From contig CM020618.1 in NCBI GenBank assembly GCA_009829735.1, forward strand, positions 28,558,894-28,622,893: 64,000 nt of DNA. The letters run 5' to 3'. Below are positions 1 through 9,512 of this stretch, in pieces. This DNA is from Pyropia yezoensis. Lineage: Eukaryota; Rhodophyta; Bangiophyceae; Bangiales; Bangiaceae. Positions within the stretch are counted from its first letter, which is position 1, and each line of letters starts with the position of its first letter. The translations under genes were made by a program, and so were the position numbers. Under the pieces are notes generated by a model. It was not told the origin of the DNA. It saw only the letters and a program-made list of their open reading frames with translations, and did no database searches.

Positions 1-465
1 CCGCCACCGGCGCGCGGCGGCGCAGTGGACCTGCTCGTCCGCACCAGCGGGGAGCGGCGGCTGTCGGACTTTTTGTGCTGGCAGGGGGGGGGGGCGCGCC
101 TCGCCTTTCGGCCCGTCCTGTGGCCTGACTTTTCTGCGTGGGAGCTCCTGCGGGTGGTCCTTGCCTACCAGGCCGCCGCTCGCGCACGGCGGCGCAACGA
201 GCGACGGGTCGCCGTCGCTGCTGCTGCCGGGGCCGCCGCTGGAACTTCCGGCACCGCTTCAGTCGTTCAGGGGGCGGGCAGGAAGTTGGAGTCGAGCGCG
301 GCAGCGGCGGGGGCAGGGGGGACGCCCGCCGGCGGCGGCGCGCCTGCAGCACCCCTTCACCCCGCCGTTGCCGCGCTCGTCGCGGACGTTTGCCGCCGCC
401 ACTACGCCGCCGTGGATGTGGACGCGACGGCGGCAGCGGCGGCTGAAGAAGGGAGTGGTGGATGA
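1..465 (+). CDS. cis-prenyltransferase (DHDDS/UPPS family), C-terminal part
   Basis: The gene enters from the left edge in frame, so its 5' part is missing. The first residues carry the family's conserved C-terminal signature: RTSGERRLSDFLCWQ followed by VLWPDFS and then LAYQ. Members condense isopentenyl diphosphate onto an allylic diphosphate to make Z-polyprenyl (dolichyl-type) diphosphate. The Arg and Ser of RTSGE belong to the diphosphate-binding site and WPDF is a family hallmark. A short GGG stretch sits between the WQ and LAF segments. The fold should end near residue 60 of the visible part. About 90 further Ala/Gly-rich residues follow up to TGA at 463-465 and are lineage-specific. 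A degraded copy of this tail lies near 5069-5530. The visible part cannot tell a cytosolic/ER dolichol enzyme from a plastid one. Confidence 0.8.
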   Translation, partial: PPPARGGAVDLLVRTSGERRLSDFLCWQGGGARLAFRPVLWPDFSAWELLRVVLAYQAAARARRRNERRVAVAAAAGAAAGTSGTASVVQGAGRKLESSAAAAGAGGTPAGGGAPAAPLHPAVAALVADVCRRHYAAVDVDATAAAAAEEGSGG

Positions 466-913
466 ACGCTATGGGTGGGCTGTGTGGGCTGTGGGGGTGC
501 GGGCGGCGGCGGCGGCGGGGGGGGACCCGTAGGAAGTCTTTTGGTGGGGGGACGGCGGCGAACGGCGCATGTGCCGCTCATCAGTTGCGGGGGGGCGGGC
601 GCGCCCTCGCGCGTTATTCACTTTCGTGCGTTTGTCGCGGTGGCTACCGACACGTCGACCGACGAGTATTAGCTGCTAGTGGGGCGCTTCCCGAGCGGAC
701 GGTTCCCAGGCCCACAAGCGGTTGGCAGGCCCGTAAACGCACGAGCGGTGTGCCCCGGTCTCCCCCTGGACTCTACCTTGACTCGCGATGAGACGCACAG
801 GTGGGGTAGAGGGAAATACGACAGCCGCAGCGCAAGGCAGAAGGAGACTGCTGTACGTACATGCATTCTGTACGTTCATACATATTGCGGTGCTCGTGAC
901 AGAGGAACGGTTT

Positions 914-1005
914 GCGTCAGGCCGCCAGCGTCAGGCGGCTAGCGTCAGGCGGCTAGCGTCAGGTGGCCAGCGTCAGGCGGCCAGCGTCAGGCCGCCAGCG
1001 TCAGG
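914..1005. repeat. 14-bp tandem minisatellite, about 6.6 copies
   Basis: The unit gcgtcaggcggcta is repeated head to tail with one or two substitutions per copy. Units start at 914, 928, 942, 956, 970 and 984, and a partial seventh starts at 998. It is not in a supported gene. Confidence 0.9.
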
Positions 1006-1216
1006 GGTGGCGGAGAAGAAACCTCCGGGTCGGCGCCGCCACCCCCTTTCGCCCTTGGCAGGGCTCACGGACGATGATGCACTCGTAAGATTTATTTTTT
1101 TGAAGCCAGTAGTGTCGCCGTCCCCGCCTTCCCCGCCGTCACTGCCGTCGCTGACGCCCGCCGCCGCCATGGCCTGCGGGCCGCCCCGGCCGCTCCGCCC
1201 AGCACTGCCACGGCGG

Positions 1217-2689
1217 CTATTGGGCCGGCGGATGGCGGCAGTGGTGGGGCGGCGGCGACGGGCGCAGCGCGCCCCCGCGCCGCTGCGCCGCACACCCGTG
1301 CCGCTGCTGCTGCTGGCGTCGAGCGCGACCGCCGCCGCCGCCGTCCCCGCCGCCCCCACCGCACCCATCGTCGTGGCTGCCGTGGCCGTCGTGGCAGCCG
1401 CTGCCGCCACTGCCGCCACTGCCGCCGTCTCGGCCGCCGCGGCCGCCCCCCGCCGCAGCCGCCCGCCGCGGGGTCGACCCCGCCTTCAAGGCGGCGCGTT
1501 CTAGCCGGTTGGCCACGACGAAGCCGTACGCCGCCTCCACCAGCGACACCACACGCGGCGGCGGCGGGGTATCGCCGTCACTGTCCCTGCGGCGGCAACC
1601 GCGGCGGCCATCGCCGCCGCCGCCACCGCTGCCGTCGGCCGGGGCGCCCCAGCGGGCACCGACTGGGAGGGGGGGCCCCTTGGGCGCCACGCCGTCAGCG
1701 TTCACCTCTTGGACCCGCTCGTGCGCGTGGGCCAGCCAGTCAGTGCCGTAGGGGGGGGCCAGCCAAACAAAACGGACCAAGGGGCGCCGGCGGTATCGCT
1801 GGCAGCCGCCGCCGCCGGAGACGGCGTGGCGGCCCCCCGGCCTTGTCCTGTGGGACGGAGGGGGTTGCCAGCGGCACGGGAAGGGGGGGCCGGGTACGCC
1901 CCGCCGACCGCGACCTCCCGGGGCGAGTGAGCGGGGCGAGAGGATACAGGGCGCCTGCCAGGGAGAGGGGCGGGGAGGGGGGGAAAGTGTCGACCAGTGC
2001 GCCTCCAAAAGATGTGGCCATAAGAGCCCGAGGGGGGAAGGCGGCCGAAGCTGCAGACCGCCGCCGTTTGCACGCAGAGGCGGTCTGGGGGGGGCGGGGG
2101 GGGCGGGGAGAGTGGGGCAGCGGTCGTAGCGCGGGCGGGGCGCGTGACACCCGACGTGGGGTTGCCGCGTTCGCTCTTTCACCCTGTTGCACGTCGCCCG
2201 ACGGTAGTGGGCAGACGGGGCATCGCCGCGCTTCGCCACCCCCCCGCCCCCGCCCAGTCTGGTTGGTCCCGCTGGCGGCGGGCTGCCACGGCTCCCAGCC
2301 GCGGCTGCTGGCTGCGGCTGCCGCGCGGGGCGGGCAGCCAAGCCGCAGAGGCAGGGCGGGTGGCCTGCGCACGCTGCCGTCCACGCCACGCGCGGACCGC
2401 CCGCCGGCCGGTGGGACGACGGGGCGAGCCGGGGGGGGGGGTGGGTGGGCCGGGCCGGTGGGCGCGCCCAAGCAAGCTGACTGCTCGGCGGGGGGGGGGG
2501 CGGGGGGGGCGGGCAGGCAGCTTGCCACGAGTATGAGTGGGCGGGCGGGCGGGAGGTACTGTAGTGGGTGGGTGGTTTGCGGTGACGAGGTGGGCGTCCA
2601 ATAGCGGCTGTGAAGAGTCCGCGCGGGCCCGTGTGATCCCACCCGCCCCCTTTGCCCAGAGGGATGTGCTCGATGCGGCGGGAGGCCAA
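1217..2689 (-). CDS. weak candidate ORF, unrecognised
   Basis: A long open frame that is mostly Pro/Gly/Arg low complexity, as expected by chance in this composition. One stretch encoded by about 1490-1800 looks more protein-like. It contains FVWLAPPYGTDWLAHAHER, then PVGARWGAP, then VVSLVEAAYGFVVANRLE, with mixed aliphatic and aromatic residues. I do not recognise a family. If real, the gene may be a small protein with only part of this span coding; splice sites and start are undetermined. Confidence 0.2.
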   Translation of the reverse strand: MASRRIEHIPLGKGGGWDHTGPRGLFTAAIGRPPRHRKPPTHYSTSRPPAHSYSWQAACPPPPPPPPPSSQLAWARPPARPTHPPPRLAPSSHRPAGGPRVAWTAACAGHPPCLCGLAARPARQPQPAAAAGSRGSPPPAGPTRLGGGGGVAKRGDAPSAHYRRATCNRVKERTRQPHVGCHAPRPRYDRCPTLPAPPAPPRPPLRANGGGLQLRPPSPLGLLWPHLLEAHWSTLSPPPRPSPWQAPCILSPRSLAPGGRGRRGVPGPPFPCRWQPPPSHRTRPGGRHAVSGGGGCQRYRRRPLVRFVWLAPPYGTDWLAHAHERVQEVNADGVAPKGPPLPVGARWGAPADGSGGGGGDGRRGCRRRDSDGDTPPPPRVVSLVEAAYGFVVANRLERAALKAGSTPRRAAAAGGGRGGRDGGSGGSGGSGCHDGHGSHDDGCGGGGGDGGGGGRARRQQQQRHGCAAQRRGGALRPSPPPHHCRHPPAQ

Positions 2690-2891
2690 TCGTTCTGGCT
2701 GTCTCTATTATAGGCGGGATCGTCCGGTGCGCGGGACGCGTTTAAAACTTTTTGCGGTTGTTTCCGTGATGTGAATCCGTGCCTGACGGGGCCATCGTCA
2801 TCCGATGCGGCCACGCGGTTCTAGACGATACCAGCAATGCCACGTGGGCTCCATATTGGCAATTTCGTGACGGCGCTTCATCGTTGTGATG

Positions 2892-2938
2892 TGATGGAAT
2901 GTGATGGGCCAATCGCACGGCTCCATCACATTTCATCA
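2892..2938. repeat. inverted repeat, 16-bp arms, 15-nt loop
   Basis: tgatggaatgtgatgg (2892-2907) pairs with ccatcacatttcatca (2923-2938), 15 of 16 positions, and the exception is a G-T pair. It lies about 1 kb upstream of the next gene. It could be a transcript hairpin or a regulatory palindrome. Confidence 0.7.
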
Positions 2939-3915
2939 GCCCCGCTGGCACATGCCGGCCGCGCTGGTGAGTGACCCTGAATCCCCGCGCTGCGTTGTGA
3001 GCTTGTTTTGTGTTGTGTGTCTTGCTGTCCGTGTGGGGTGTGGACTGCCGTGTGCGTGCGTGTGGCGAGCGGCTCCGCGCCTATACATACGCTCCCTCGC
3101 ATCGAGTAGCGAGGAGGGAGTCGGAAGGAGAAGACAAGTGGGACTCTTTGGATACACTCGTGCTTAGGTGCGCTCGGACGACGGCCACCTTCTGTGCGGT
3201 TGCCCGGTCGGTTCGAAGGCCGTGGCTCCCGCTTCATCTTCCTTACATTAGACTCTATACCTCTCGAACCACAGTTGTGACGTTGTTGGAAACACATTAA
3301 TATACTATATCTATTGACACTGAACGTTGCTGTAATTACCGACAGCACGAACAGAGAGCCTTCTCGGTATGATTTTTGGTGACAGGATGTGATTTTATGG
3401 AAGTGCCTCGTGGAGCGACAGCGCGGAGAAGACAGCACCGTTCACGGGGATCTGCCCCCTCCCCCCCCTGCAGCGCACACTCTGAAGCCGAGGCGCCCGC
3501 CGCCTCTACAGCTGTCCAGAAGCTAGGACAGAGCAGCGGCTGCGCCGCCCGTTCTGTCTGAGTGAAGGCACGTGCCCACCTCAAGCTTTAGCCGGCGAGG
3601 GCGCTCCCGCTGACTGTCATGATCGTCGTCATCCCCCCCAATGTGCGCAACGTCAACAGGCACGGTCCTTGGCGCTGAAGTCAGGGCGATTTGGAACGTA
3701 CCGCAGGGCCTCTCCTGTTCCCCTCCCCCACTCCCTTTGCCAGAAGCGTCTCGCAGCCGCCCCCCCTCCGGCACATCCCTGGGCGTGTCACCCCCACTAT
3801 TCCCTTCCCTCGGGCGCTGCGCCCAACTCCCCCGGCGGTTGCCGACCTGGAACCCCTTCTGCCCATGGGTCATTGGCGCAGCCAATCCCCACCTCTCCCC
3901 CCCCTCCCCAACACA

Positions 3916-4815
3916 ATGTGCGACAGGCTACTGCATGAGCTGTCGGTGGGCAAAAAGTCGGCAGACGTTGTTCTTACGGCCGGCGCCACCTGGTCCAACA
4001 TCACGTGCGATAACGTGCCGTTCGTGGTGCTGGACATGACCGCGTTTGTGTCAAAGAACCAGGACGGCCACAGCCAACGGCTGGTGAACAAAGCGCTGTT
4101 TGGCTCTCCCAACGCGGCGGCCCCGTCTGCGGAAGCAGCGGGTGGCGGCCGCACCGCGGGAGTGGCGGGCGGCGCCAAGGCCGCGGCGGGGGTGGGCAGC
4201 AAGGCCACTGGGGCTGCTGGGGCCAAGGCCGCCACCGGCGGCGGCAGCAAGGCCGCCGGCGCTGCCGGCGGTCGCGGCAAGGCCGCCCGCGCCGCCAGCG
4301 CAAAGGCCGTGGCGGCGGTCGGCGGCAACAAGGCTGCCGCCGCCGCCGCCGCAAAGGCCGTGGCGGCGGTGGGCGCCAAGGCTGTCGGCGTGGCGGGCGC
4401 CAAGGCCGCGGCGGCGGGGGTGGGCGCCAAGGCCGCCGGCGTGGCGGTGGGCGCCCAGGTGGCGGCCGCTGGCGCCGCCGGCAGCGCGGCCGTCGCGGCC
4501 GCCCCCGTCGCTGCCGGGGTGGGCGTCGCCGTCACGGTGGCGGGCCTGCTTCTGGTGCCCACCAACGGCTTGCTGTCCCGGCAGCAGGCAAAGCACCTCG
4601 AGCGGGAGCTGGCGACTGTCAAGTCCCACTTTGGCTACGACCCCACCACGGCGGACGGGGGGGGTCCCCCCCCGTCGGCGGCGGAGCCCCAGGTGCTGCT
4701 CTGCCCGCAGTGTGCTGCGCGACGGGCGTCGGGGCGGCCCGCTCACGCGTACGGCTTTCAAAGCAAGGGGCTGGCGCCTCAGATTTTTCGACGGTCCGCG
4801 ACGCCCCGCGCATGA
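3916..4815 (+). CDS. hypothetical protein with Lys/Ala/Gly repeats and a C-terminal hydrophobic segment
   Basis: I chose the start at 3916 (MCDRLLHELSVGKK), where ordinary protein composition begins; the open frame upstream is Pro-rich and untranslated-looking. The 299-residue product has three parts. Residues 1-65 are non-repetitive. Residues about 70-190 are a run of short K-A-A/V-G-type units with Lys roughly every 8-12 residues, resembling histone H1 or LEA-like tails. Then comes a hydrophobic stretch (AAGVGVAVTVAGLLLV) followed by an amphipathic QAKHLERELATVKSHFGY segment. The C-terminus has a CPQCAARR pair of cysteines. I do not recognise the family. The hydrophobic segment could anchor the protein in a membrane with the Lys-rich part exposed; that is inference. 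Confidence 0.55.
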   Translation: MCDRLLHELSVGKKSADVVLTAGATWSNITCDNVPFVVLDMTAFVSKNQDGHSQRLVNKALFGSPNAAAPSAEAAGGGRTAGVAGGAKAAAGVGSKATGAAGAKAATGGGSKAAGAAGGRGKAARAASAKAVAAVGGNKAAAAAAAKAVAAVGAKAVGVAGAKAAAAGVGAKAAGVAVGAQVAAAGAAGSAAVAAAPVAAGVGVAVTVAGLLLVPTNGLLSRQQAKHLERELATVKSHFGYDPTTADGGGPPPSAAEPQVLLCPQCAARRASGRPAHAYGFQSKGLAPQIFRRSATPRA

Positions 4816-5068
4816 GCGTCTCGGCCGGGCGGGGCGGCGGGGGGGAGCGAGCGTCGTGCAGTAGCCGTTGCGTCGCACCTGGTGATGGCGGCTGGGGGGG
4901 CTGTCCCAGCCGCCCCCCATGGGGGTGCCGCGCCGTGACACCGCCCTGGCGCGGCCGCGCTCGTTGCGACGTGGCGGGCCGTCGCCGCCCACGCGCAGCG
5001 AGAGCTCCACGAAGGGGCGGGCCGTCGCCGCCCGGCGGTGCCGCGTCGACGCGTGCGCCCCGCGGGTA
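4816..5068. other. intergenic GC-rich spacer
   Basis: Nothing coding is supported. A 15-bp element, gggccgtcgccgccc, occurs twice about 45 bp apart near 4980 and 5025. Long open frames on the minus strand here are composition artefacts. Confidence 0.5.
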
Positions 5069-5530
5069 GGCCGCCGCGCGCGCATGGCGGCGCCACCACG
5101 AGGGGCGGGCCGCCGCCGCCACTCGCACCGCCGCCACCGCTCCTGCGGGGGGAGGGGGCGGGTAGGGCGTGGACAGCGGCGGCGGCGGCGGCGGCAGTAG
5201 CCGCAGCCGGGGGGGCGCCCGCCGGCGGTGGCGCGCGTGTAGAGCCCCTCCACCCCCGCCGTTGCCGTTGCCGTGCTCGTCGTGGACGACCGCCGCCGCC
5301 ACGATGCCGCCGCCGATGCAGACGCGGCAGCAGCGGTGACTGCTGATGAAGAGGGCAGAGAAGGATTGCCGGTGAGGGTTACCGGCTGTAAGGGTTACCG
5401 GCTGTGAGGGGGGGGAGGGGGGGGGGTGGTGGCGGGGGACCCAGAGGGACTTTATTTGTTGGGGGCGACAGCGAGCCCCCCGCGCACTCATCTTTCCTTT
5501 TCCGTGTGCGTCTGTCGCGGTGGCCGCCGC
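5069..5530 (+). pseudogene. degenerate copy of the cis-prenyltransferase 3' end
   Basis: This stretch aligns by eye with 169-650, the low-complexity tail and 3' flank of the cis-prenyltransferase. Shared blocks in the same order include the start aggccgccg(c/t)(g/t)cgcgca, then cgcccgccggcgg(c/t)ggcgcgc, then accccgccgttgccg, then the gacgcg...gcagcagcgg block, and downstream the gtcgcggtggc block. Relative to the intact gene the copy carries indels that shift the frame after PLHP, and it lacks the catalytic RTSGE and WPDF region. It therefore looks like a truncated duplicate rather than a gene. A 15/16-bp direct repeat containing agggttaccggctgt lies inside it at 5375-5405. Confidence 0.6.
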
Positions 5531-5715
5531 ATCGGCCACCGAGAAAAGCAAGAGGCAGCGCGCCGCCGCCGCCGTCGCCGCCACGGCGCAGACGGGGCAG
5601 ACGGGATAGGGTACCAGCGGCGGGCGGTGGCCGCCCCAGCCCCTCCGCACAGCCTCTTTCGCAGGACCGTCCCCCACCCCCCGCCCGGCCGCGCGCAGCC
5701 GCCAGGCCGCCCGCC

Positions 5716-8700
5716 TCAGGCGCCTAAAAAGGCGGCCGCCGGGTCCTCCCCGCCCGCCGCACCTCCCCCCGACGGTGCACCCAGGTAGTCCCAGTCATTG
5801 GCCGGCCCGTCGGAGCCCGCCGCGGGCGCCCCCGCCGGACCGCCCCCCTCCCCCGACCCCGCCGCCGCCGCCGCCGCCGTTTGTTCGCCGCTACCATTGC
5901 TTGCCGCCCCGTCGTCGGCGGCCGCCACCGCCGCGGCCTCCGCTGCGTCGGCCGCCGCCTTACCCGCCCGCCCACCGCGCCGCTTGGCGCCCGGCCCGCC
6001 CGTCCCACCCGCCGCAGCCGTCGACGACGACGACGAACCCCCGGCGGCAGCCGACGCCGACGACGAGGACGCCGCCCAGTCCTGCTTGGCGGCCGCCGAC
6101 TTGGACGCCACCTTTTTGCGCTCCCACGGGAGCCCATTGCCACCCAGACTGGGCACGGCCGACGCCCGCCGCGAGCGCATCAGGGCGCCCACGTCCACCA
6201 CCGCTCGGCCCGATGAGCGGGGGAGGGCCAGGCCGGCACCGGCAGTAGACCCACCGCCGCGACCACCGCCACCGCTGCTGCTGCCGCCGCCGCCACGGCC
6301 GCCGCCGCCACGGCCGCCGCCGCCACGGCCGCCGCCGCCGGGTGCGGCCGCTGACGACGAAGCGGTGGCGCCCAAGGACGGGAACGCCACCGGTGACACA
6401 CCCGACGACGCAGGACGCCTCGCCGGCGGTGCGGCGGCCGCCGCAGCCGCCGGTGCAGGCGGCGAGCGGCCCAATGCAAATGCAGCGACGGCGGCAGACT
6501 CGGCGGCGGCCGCCTCACGCCGGCGCTGCGCGGCGACCGCCTGCGCGCTCGGCGCCGGTGTGCCGCCCCACACCCGCCCCGCGGGACGCACGTCCGTCAC
6601 AGGGCGGGGGCCCGGCGCGGAGCGAGCGGGAGAGGCAGCAGCGGCAGCCGTGGAGGGGGTGGGCGCGACACCCCGGCCAGACGCGGACCGTGAGCCCGAC
6701 GCCGCTGCAACCGCGGCTCTCCCCACCGCGGAAGGGGTTGGCCCCGCCGGCATGCCGGGTGCAGGGGACCACGACGAGGGGGTGGGCGCCCGCCGCCCGG
6801 CCTGTGCGCCCGCTCTCGCCACGGCGGCGGCGGTCGGACGGGCCGCCGCCGCCGCCGCCGCAGACGGCCGCGCAGCCACCACCGACGATGCGCGCGCGGC
6901 TGCGGCCGCGGCCGACGATGGGGGTGGTCCCACTCCCGACCCGCGGCCGCTGCCGCCCAGCGGCGGGAAGTGGGCGGTGGTGGTCAAGTCGCGCTCCCGG
7001 TTGAGACGGTACGACGCGGTGGGTACCAGCGGCGCCGCAGGGCCAGCCGAGGACAAGGAGGCGCCCGCCGAGCCGCTCCCCCCGCCGCTGGTGCCATCGC
7101 CACGGGCAGCGGCGGCGGCAGCGGCAGCGGCAGCTTCCCGTCGCCGCGTGGCCGCCAGTGATGGGAACTCTGCGCGGGACGCCACCGACGGCGGGGCCGC
7201 GACGGGCGGAAAGGCGTTATCGGCGCCGCCACCCGCGGCGCCCCCAAACGCGTCGGGGTTGAACGGCGGCGGCGCGCCGCCGTCGGCGTCCGACTCGGCG
7301 CCCGAGTGGCCACCGCCGCCGCCGCCACCTCCACCGCGCCCACGCCCTCCAGCTCCACCACCACCACCGCTGCCACCACCGCCGCCGCCACCACCGCCGC
7401 CACCACCCCCACCGCGGCGGCCGGCACGGCGCCCCCCCGCGTCGTCCCCCCCACCGAGGCGCGCCGCCCCGGCCGGCGCCGGCGCAGCCTCCTCACACGC
7501 CACACACAGAGCCTCACGGAGGCCATCGTCTGCGGGTAGTAAAGCAGCCAGCTCTGGAAGGTAGGCGCCCAGGGCGGGCACCCGCCCAAACAGCTCCATC
7601 GTAGACGCCACGTAAGCGCGTGCGCCGAGGGCGCCCGACCGAAAGTCCCCCGACGCGTCGCGGAAGCGGGAGAAGGTGGCAGCATCGACAGCGCCGCGCA
7701 TGGACGCCACCAGCTCCCGGTTGCGGCGGGCCGCTTCGTCCGAGTTAGTGGGCGGGTGCCGCCGCTGGAACCCCCGCGCGAGAGATATGGGCGTCGGTCG
7801 GGGGGCGGGTGCTGCGGAGGAACCGTCCCCAGACGAGGCTGGGTGGGCGGGAGCCGCTGCTCGGTTGCCACCGCTGCCGCCATCGCTGCCGCCGCCACGT
7901 CCGCTCCCGCCGTCGCCGCCGCCGCGTCCTTGCCGCGCTCCGTCACCACGGCCATCTTCCCGCCGGTCGCTATCACGACCGCCGCCATCACGGCCAGCAC
8001 CCCCACCGTCACGGCCGCCACCATCACGGCCGCCGCCTCCCCCCCTCCGTCCCGCCGCGCGCCGCCGCCACCCCCGCCTGCGCCCCCTCTCCCACCCCCA
8101 CTACCACCCCCGCCCCCGCCCCCACCCCCGCCGCCGCCCGCTCCCCCACGGCCATGGGAAAAGACAACGTTGGCGACCGCAAAGTTGCGCCGCCGCCGCT
8201 CCCGCTCTTCATCGCCCGGCCCCCCCCGCCCTCCGTCCCGGCCGCTGCCAGCACCTACAGATCCGCCCTGGAGTTCAGACAGGTCCACCCGCATGCCGCG
8301 GCCGCGGTTCCCGCCCCCGCCGCCGCCACCAGCACCGCCCTGGCCGCCCGCCCCCCCCGCGGCCGCGCCATGCACCTGCATCTGGTGGAGGCGAAGGTCC
8401 ACTGGCGCGGCAAAGACGACGCCCCGACAGCCTTCTGCGGCGCACATGTAGTGCTCCACCCCGTAGTGGGCCTCGAGCGACGCGTAGTCCCGGTAGTACT
8501 CGTGGTAGCGCCCCGCCCGCTCACAAAGAAAGCACGAGTAGTGGTCGCGGGTGAGGTGGGCAAAGAGGGCATCCTCGTCATAAAGCTGCCGCCGACAAAA
8601 CTCGCACGCCGGGTGCGACCTGGCCGCGTGCGAGCGGCATGCCGAAGAGCCAGCGGCGCGCCCACGGCCATTGCTGTCGGCGCCGCCACCACCGCCACCG

Positions 8701-9512
8701 CCACCCCCCCGGTTCCCCCCCCCGTCCAACGGGTAAAGCACCTGCTCACAAATGTACGCCTTGCGGTGCGCCACACACACATCACACAGCACGGACCCGT
8801 GGGCGGCACGGACGTGGGAGCGGAGGCCACTCAGGGACGAAAAGCACCCCCCCGCATTGACCACCCGCGTGTCGGCTGTCCACACGGGCGCGTCCGGCGG
8901 CCGGCGGGCCTTCCCCCCCCCCCCCCCCCCCCCCCTGCACGGCGGGGCGTCCACCGGCTCGGCACCCGGAATGGTGGCCGCCACCGCCGGGTCAGGGATG
9001 GGGTCCCCAAACCCACACGACGGGCACGTGTGGGCGCGGCGGGCGGCCAGCTCCTCCCGCCGCGCGCCATCTACAAACCGCATGTGCACGGCCGGGTCGT
9101 CGGCGGCAGCGGCGGCGAGCGCCGGCGGCGGCGGCACCCCCGAGGCGGGCTCCCACACCCCCGCCGGCACCACCAGCACGTCGGTGGTGGGGGTCTTGCA
9201 CAGCACACACGCGGCGTCGGTGTAGAGGACGCGCAGCCGGTGGGAGCAGTCCCCGCAGATGGCGTGGCCGCACGGCGACGCCACCGCCCAGTCTGCCGCC
9301 TCGGTCGCACACACCAGGCACAGCGCGTCGGCCGGCACATCCGGGGCGGGGGGGAGGGGGGCTGGTTTAGGACGAGGGGGGGGGCGGGGAGGGGGGCGCG
9401 CCGACGGAGCGCCACCACCCCCACCCCCACCCCCACCGCCACCGCCACCACCACCGCCGCCGCCGCCACCACCGCCACCGCTACCATTACGCCCCCCCCG
9501 GCTGCGCACCAT
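5716..9512 (-). CDS. ZNF598/Hel2-type RING and zinc-finger E3 ubiquitin ligase
   Basis: The ATG is at 9512-9510 (MVRSRGGRNG) and the TGA at 5718-5716, about 1265 residues. After a Gly-rich leader comes a RING near residues 62-105 (CLVC...SPCGHAICGDCSHRLR...CVLCK). A run of C2H2/C2HC fingers follows (CPSCGFGD; FSSLSGLRSHVRAAHG; CEFCRRQLYDEDALFAHLTRDH; CAAEGCRG...LRLHQMQVHG), the ZNF598/Hel2 order. The family senses collided ribosomes and ubiquitinates 40S proteins to start ribosome-associated quality control. The far C-terminus keeps a family-like helical region (YVASTMELFG...LPELAALLP) after a disordered RGG/Ala/Pro middle. The frame changes by one nucleotide between about 8036 and 8110, within C/G homopolymers in the RGG region. 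No splice sites are evident, so I suspect an assembly indel. A 23-C run at 8913-8935 encodes poly-Gly without breaking the frame. Confidence 0.88.

Larger units (their letters stand above)
466..3915. other. intergenic region without a confident gene
   Basis: Mostly GC-rich low-complexity sequence. It holds a 14-bp minisatellite (914-1005), a 16-bp-arm inverted repeat (2892-2938) and a lower-GC island around 3235-3400. The island probably belongs to the promoter of the gene at 3916. A weak minus-strand candidate (1217-2689) is listed separately. I see no tRNA, rRNA or recognisable transposon protein. Confidence 0.5.

Noticed and set aside
4051-5253. 400-codon minus-strand open frame over the Lys/Ala-repeat gene
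   Set aside because: Antisense shadow in GC-rich DNA; Arg/Gly/Pro low complexity with no conserved block, and the plus strand has a better gene.
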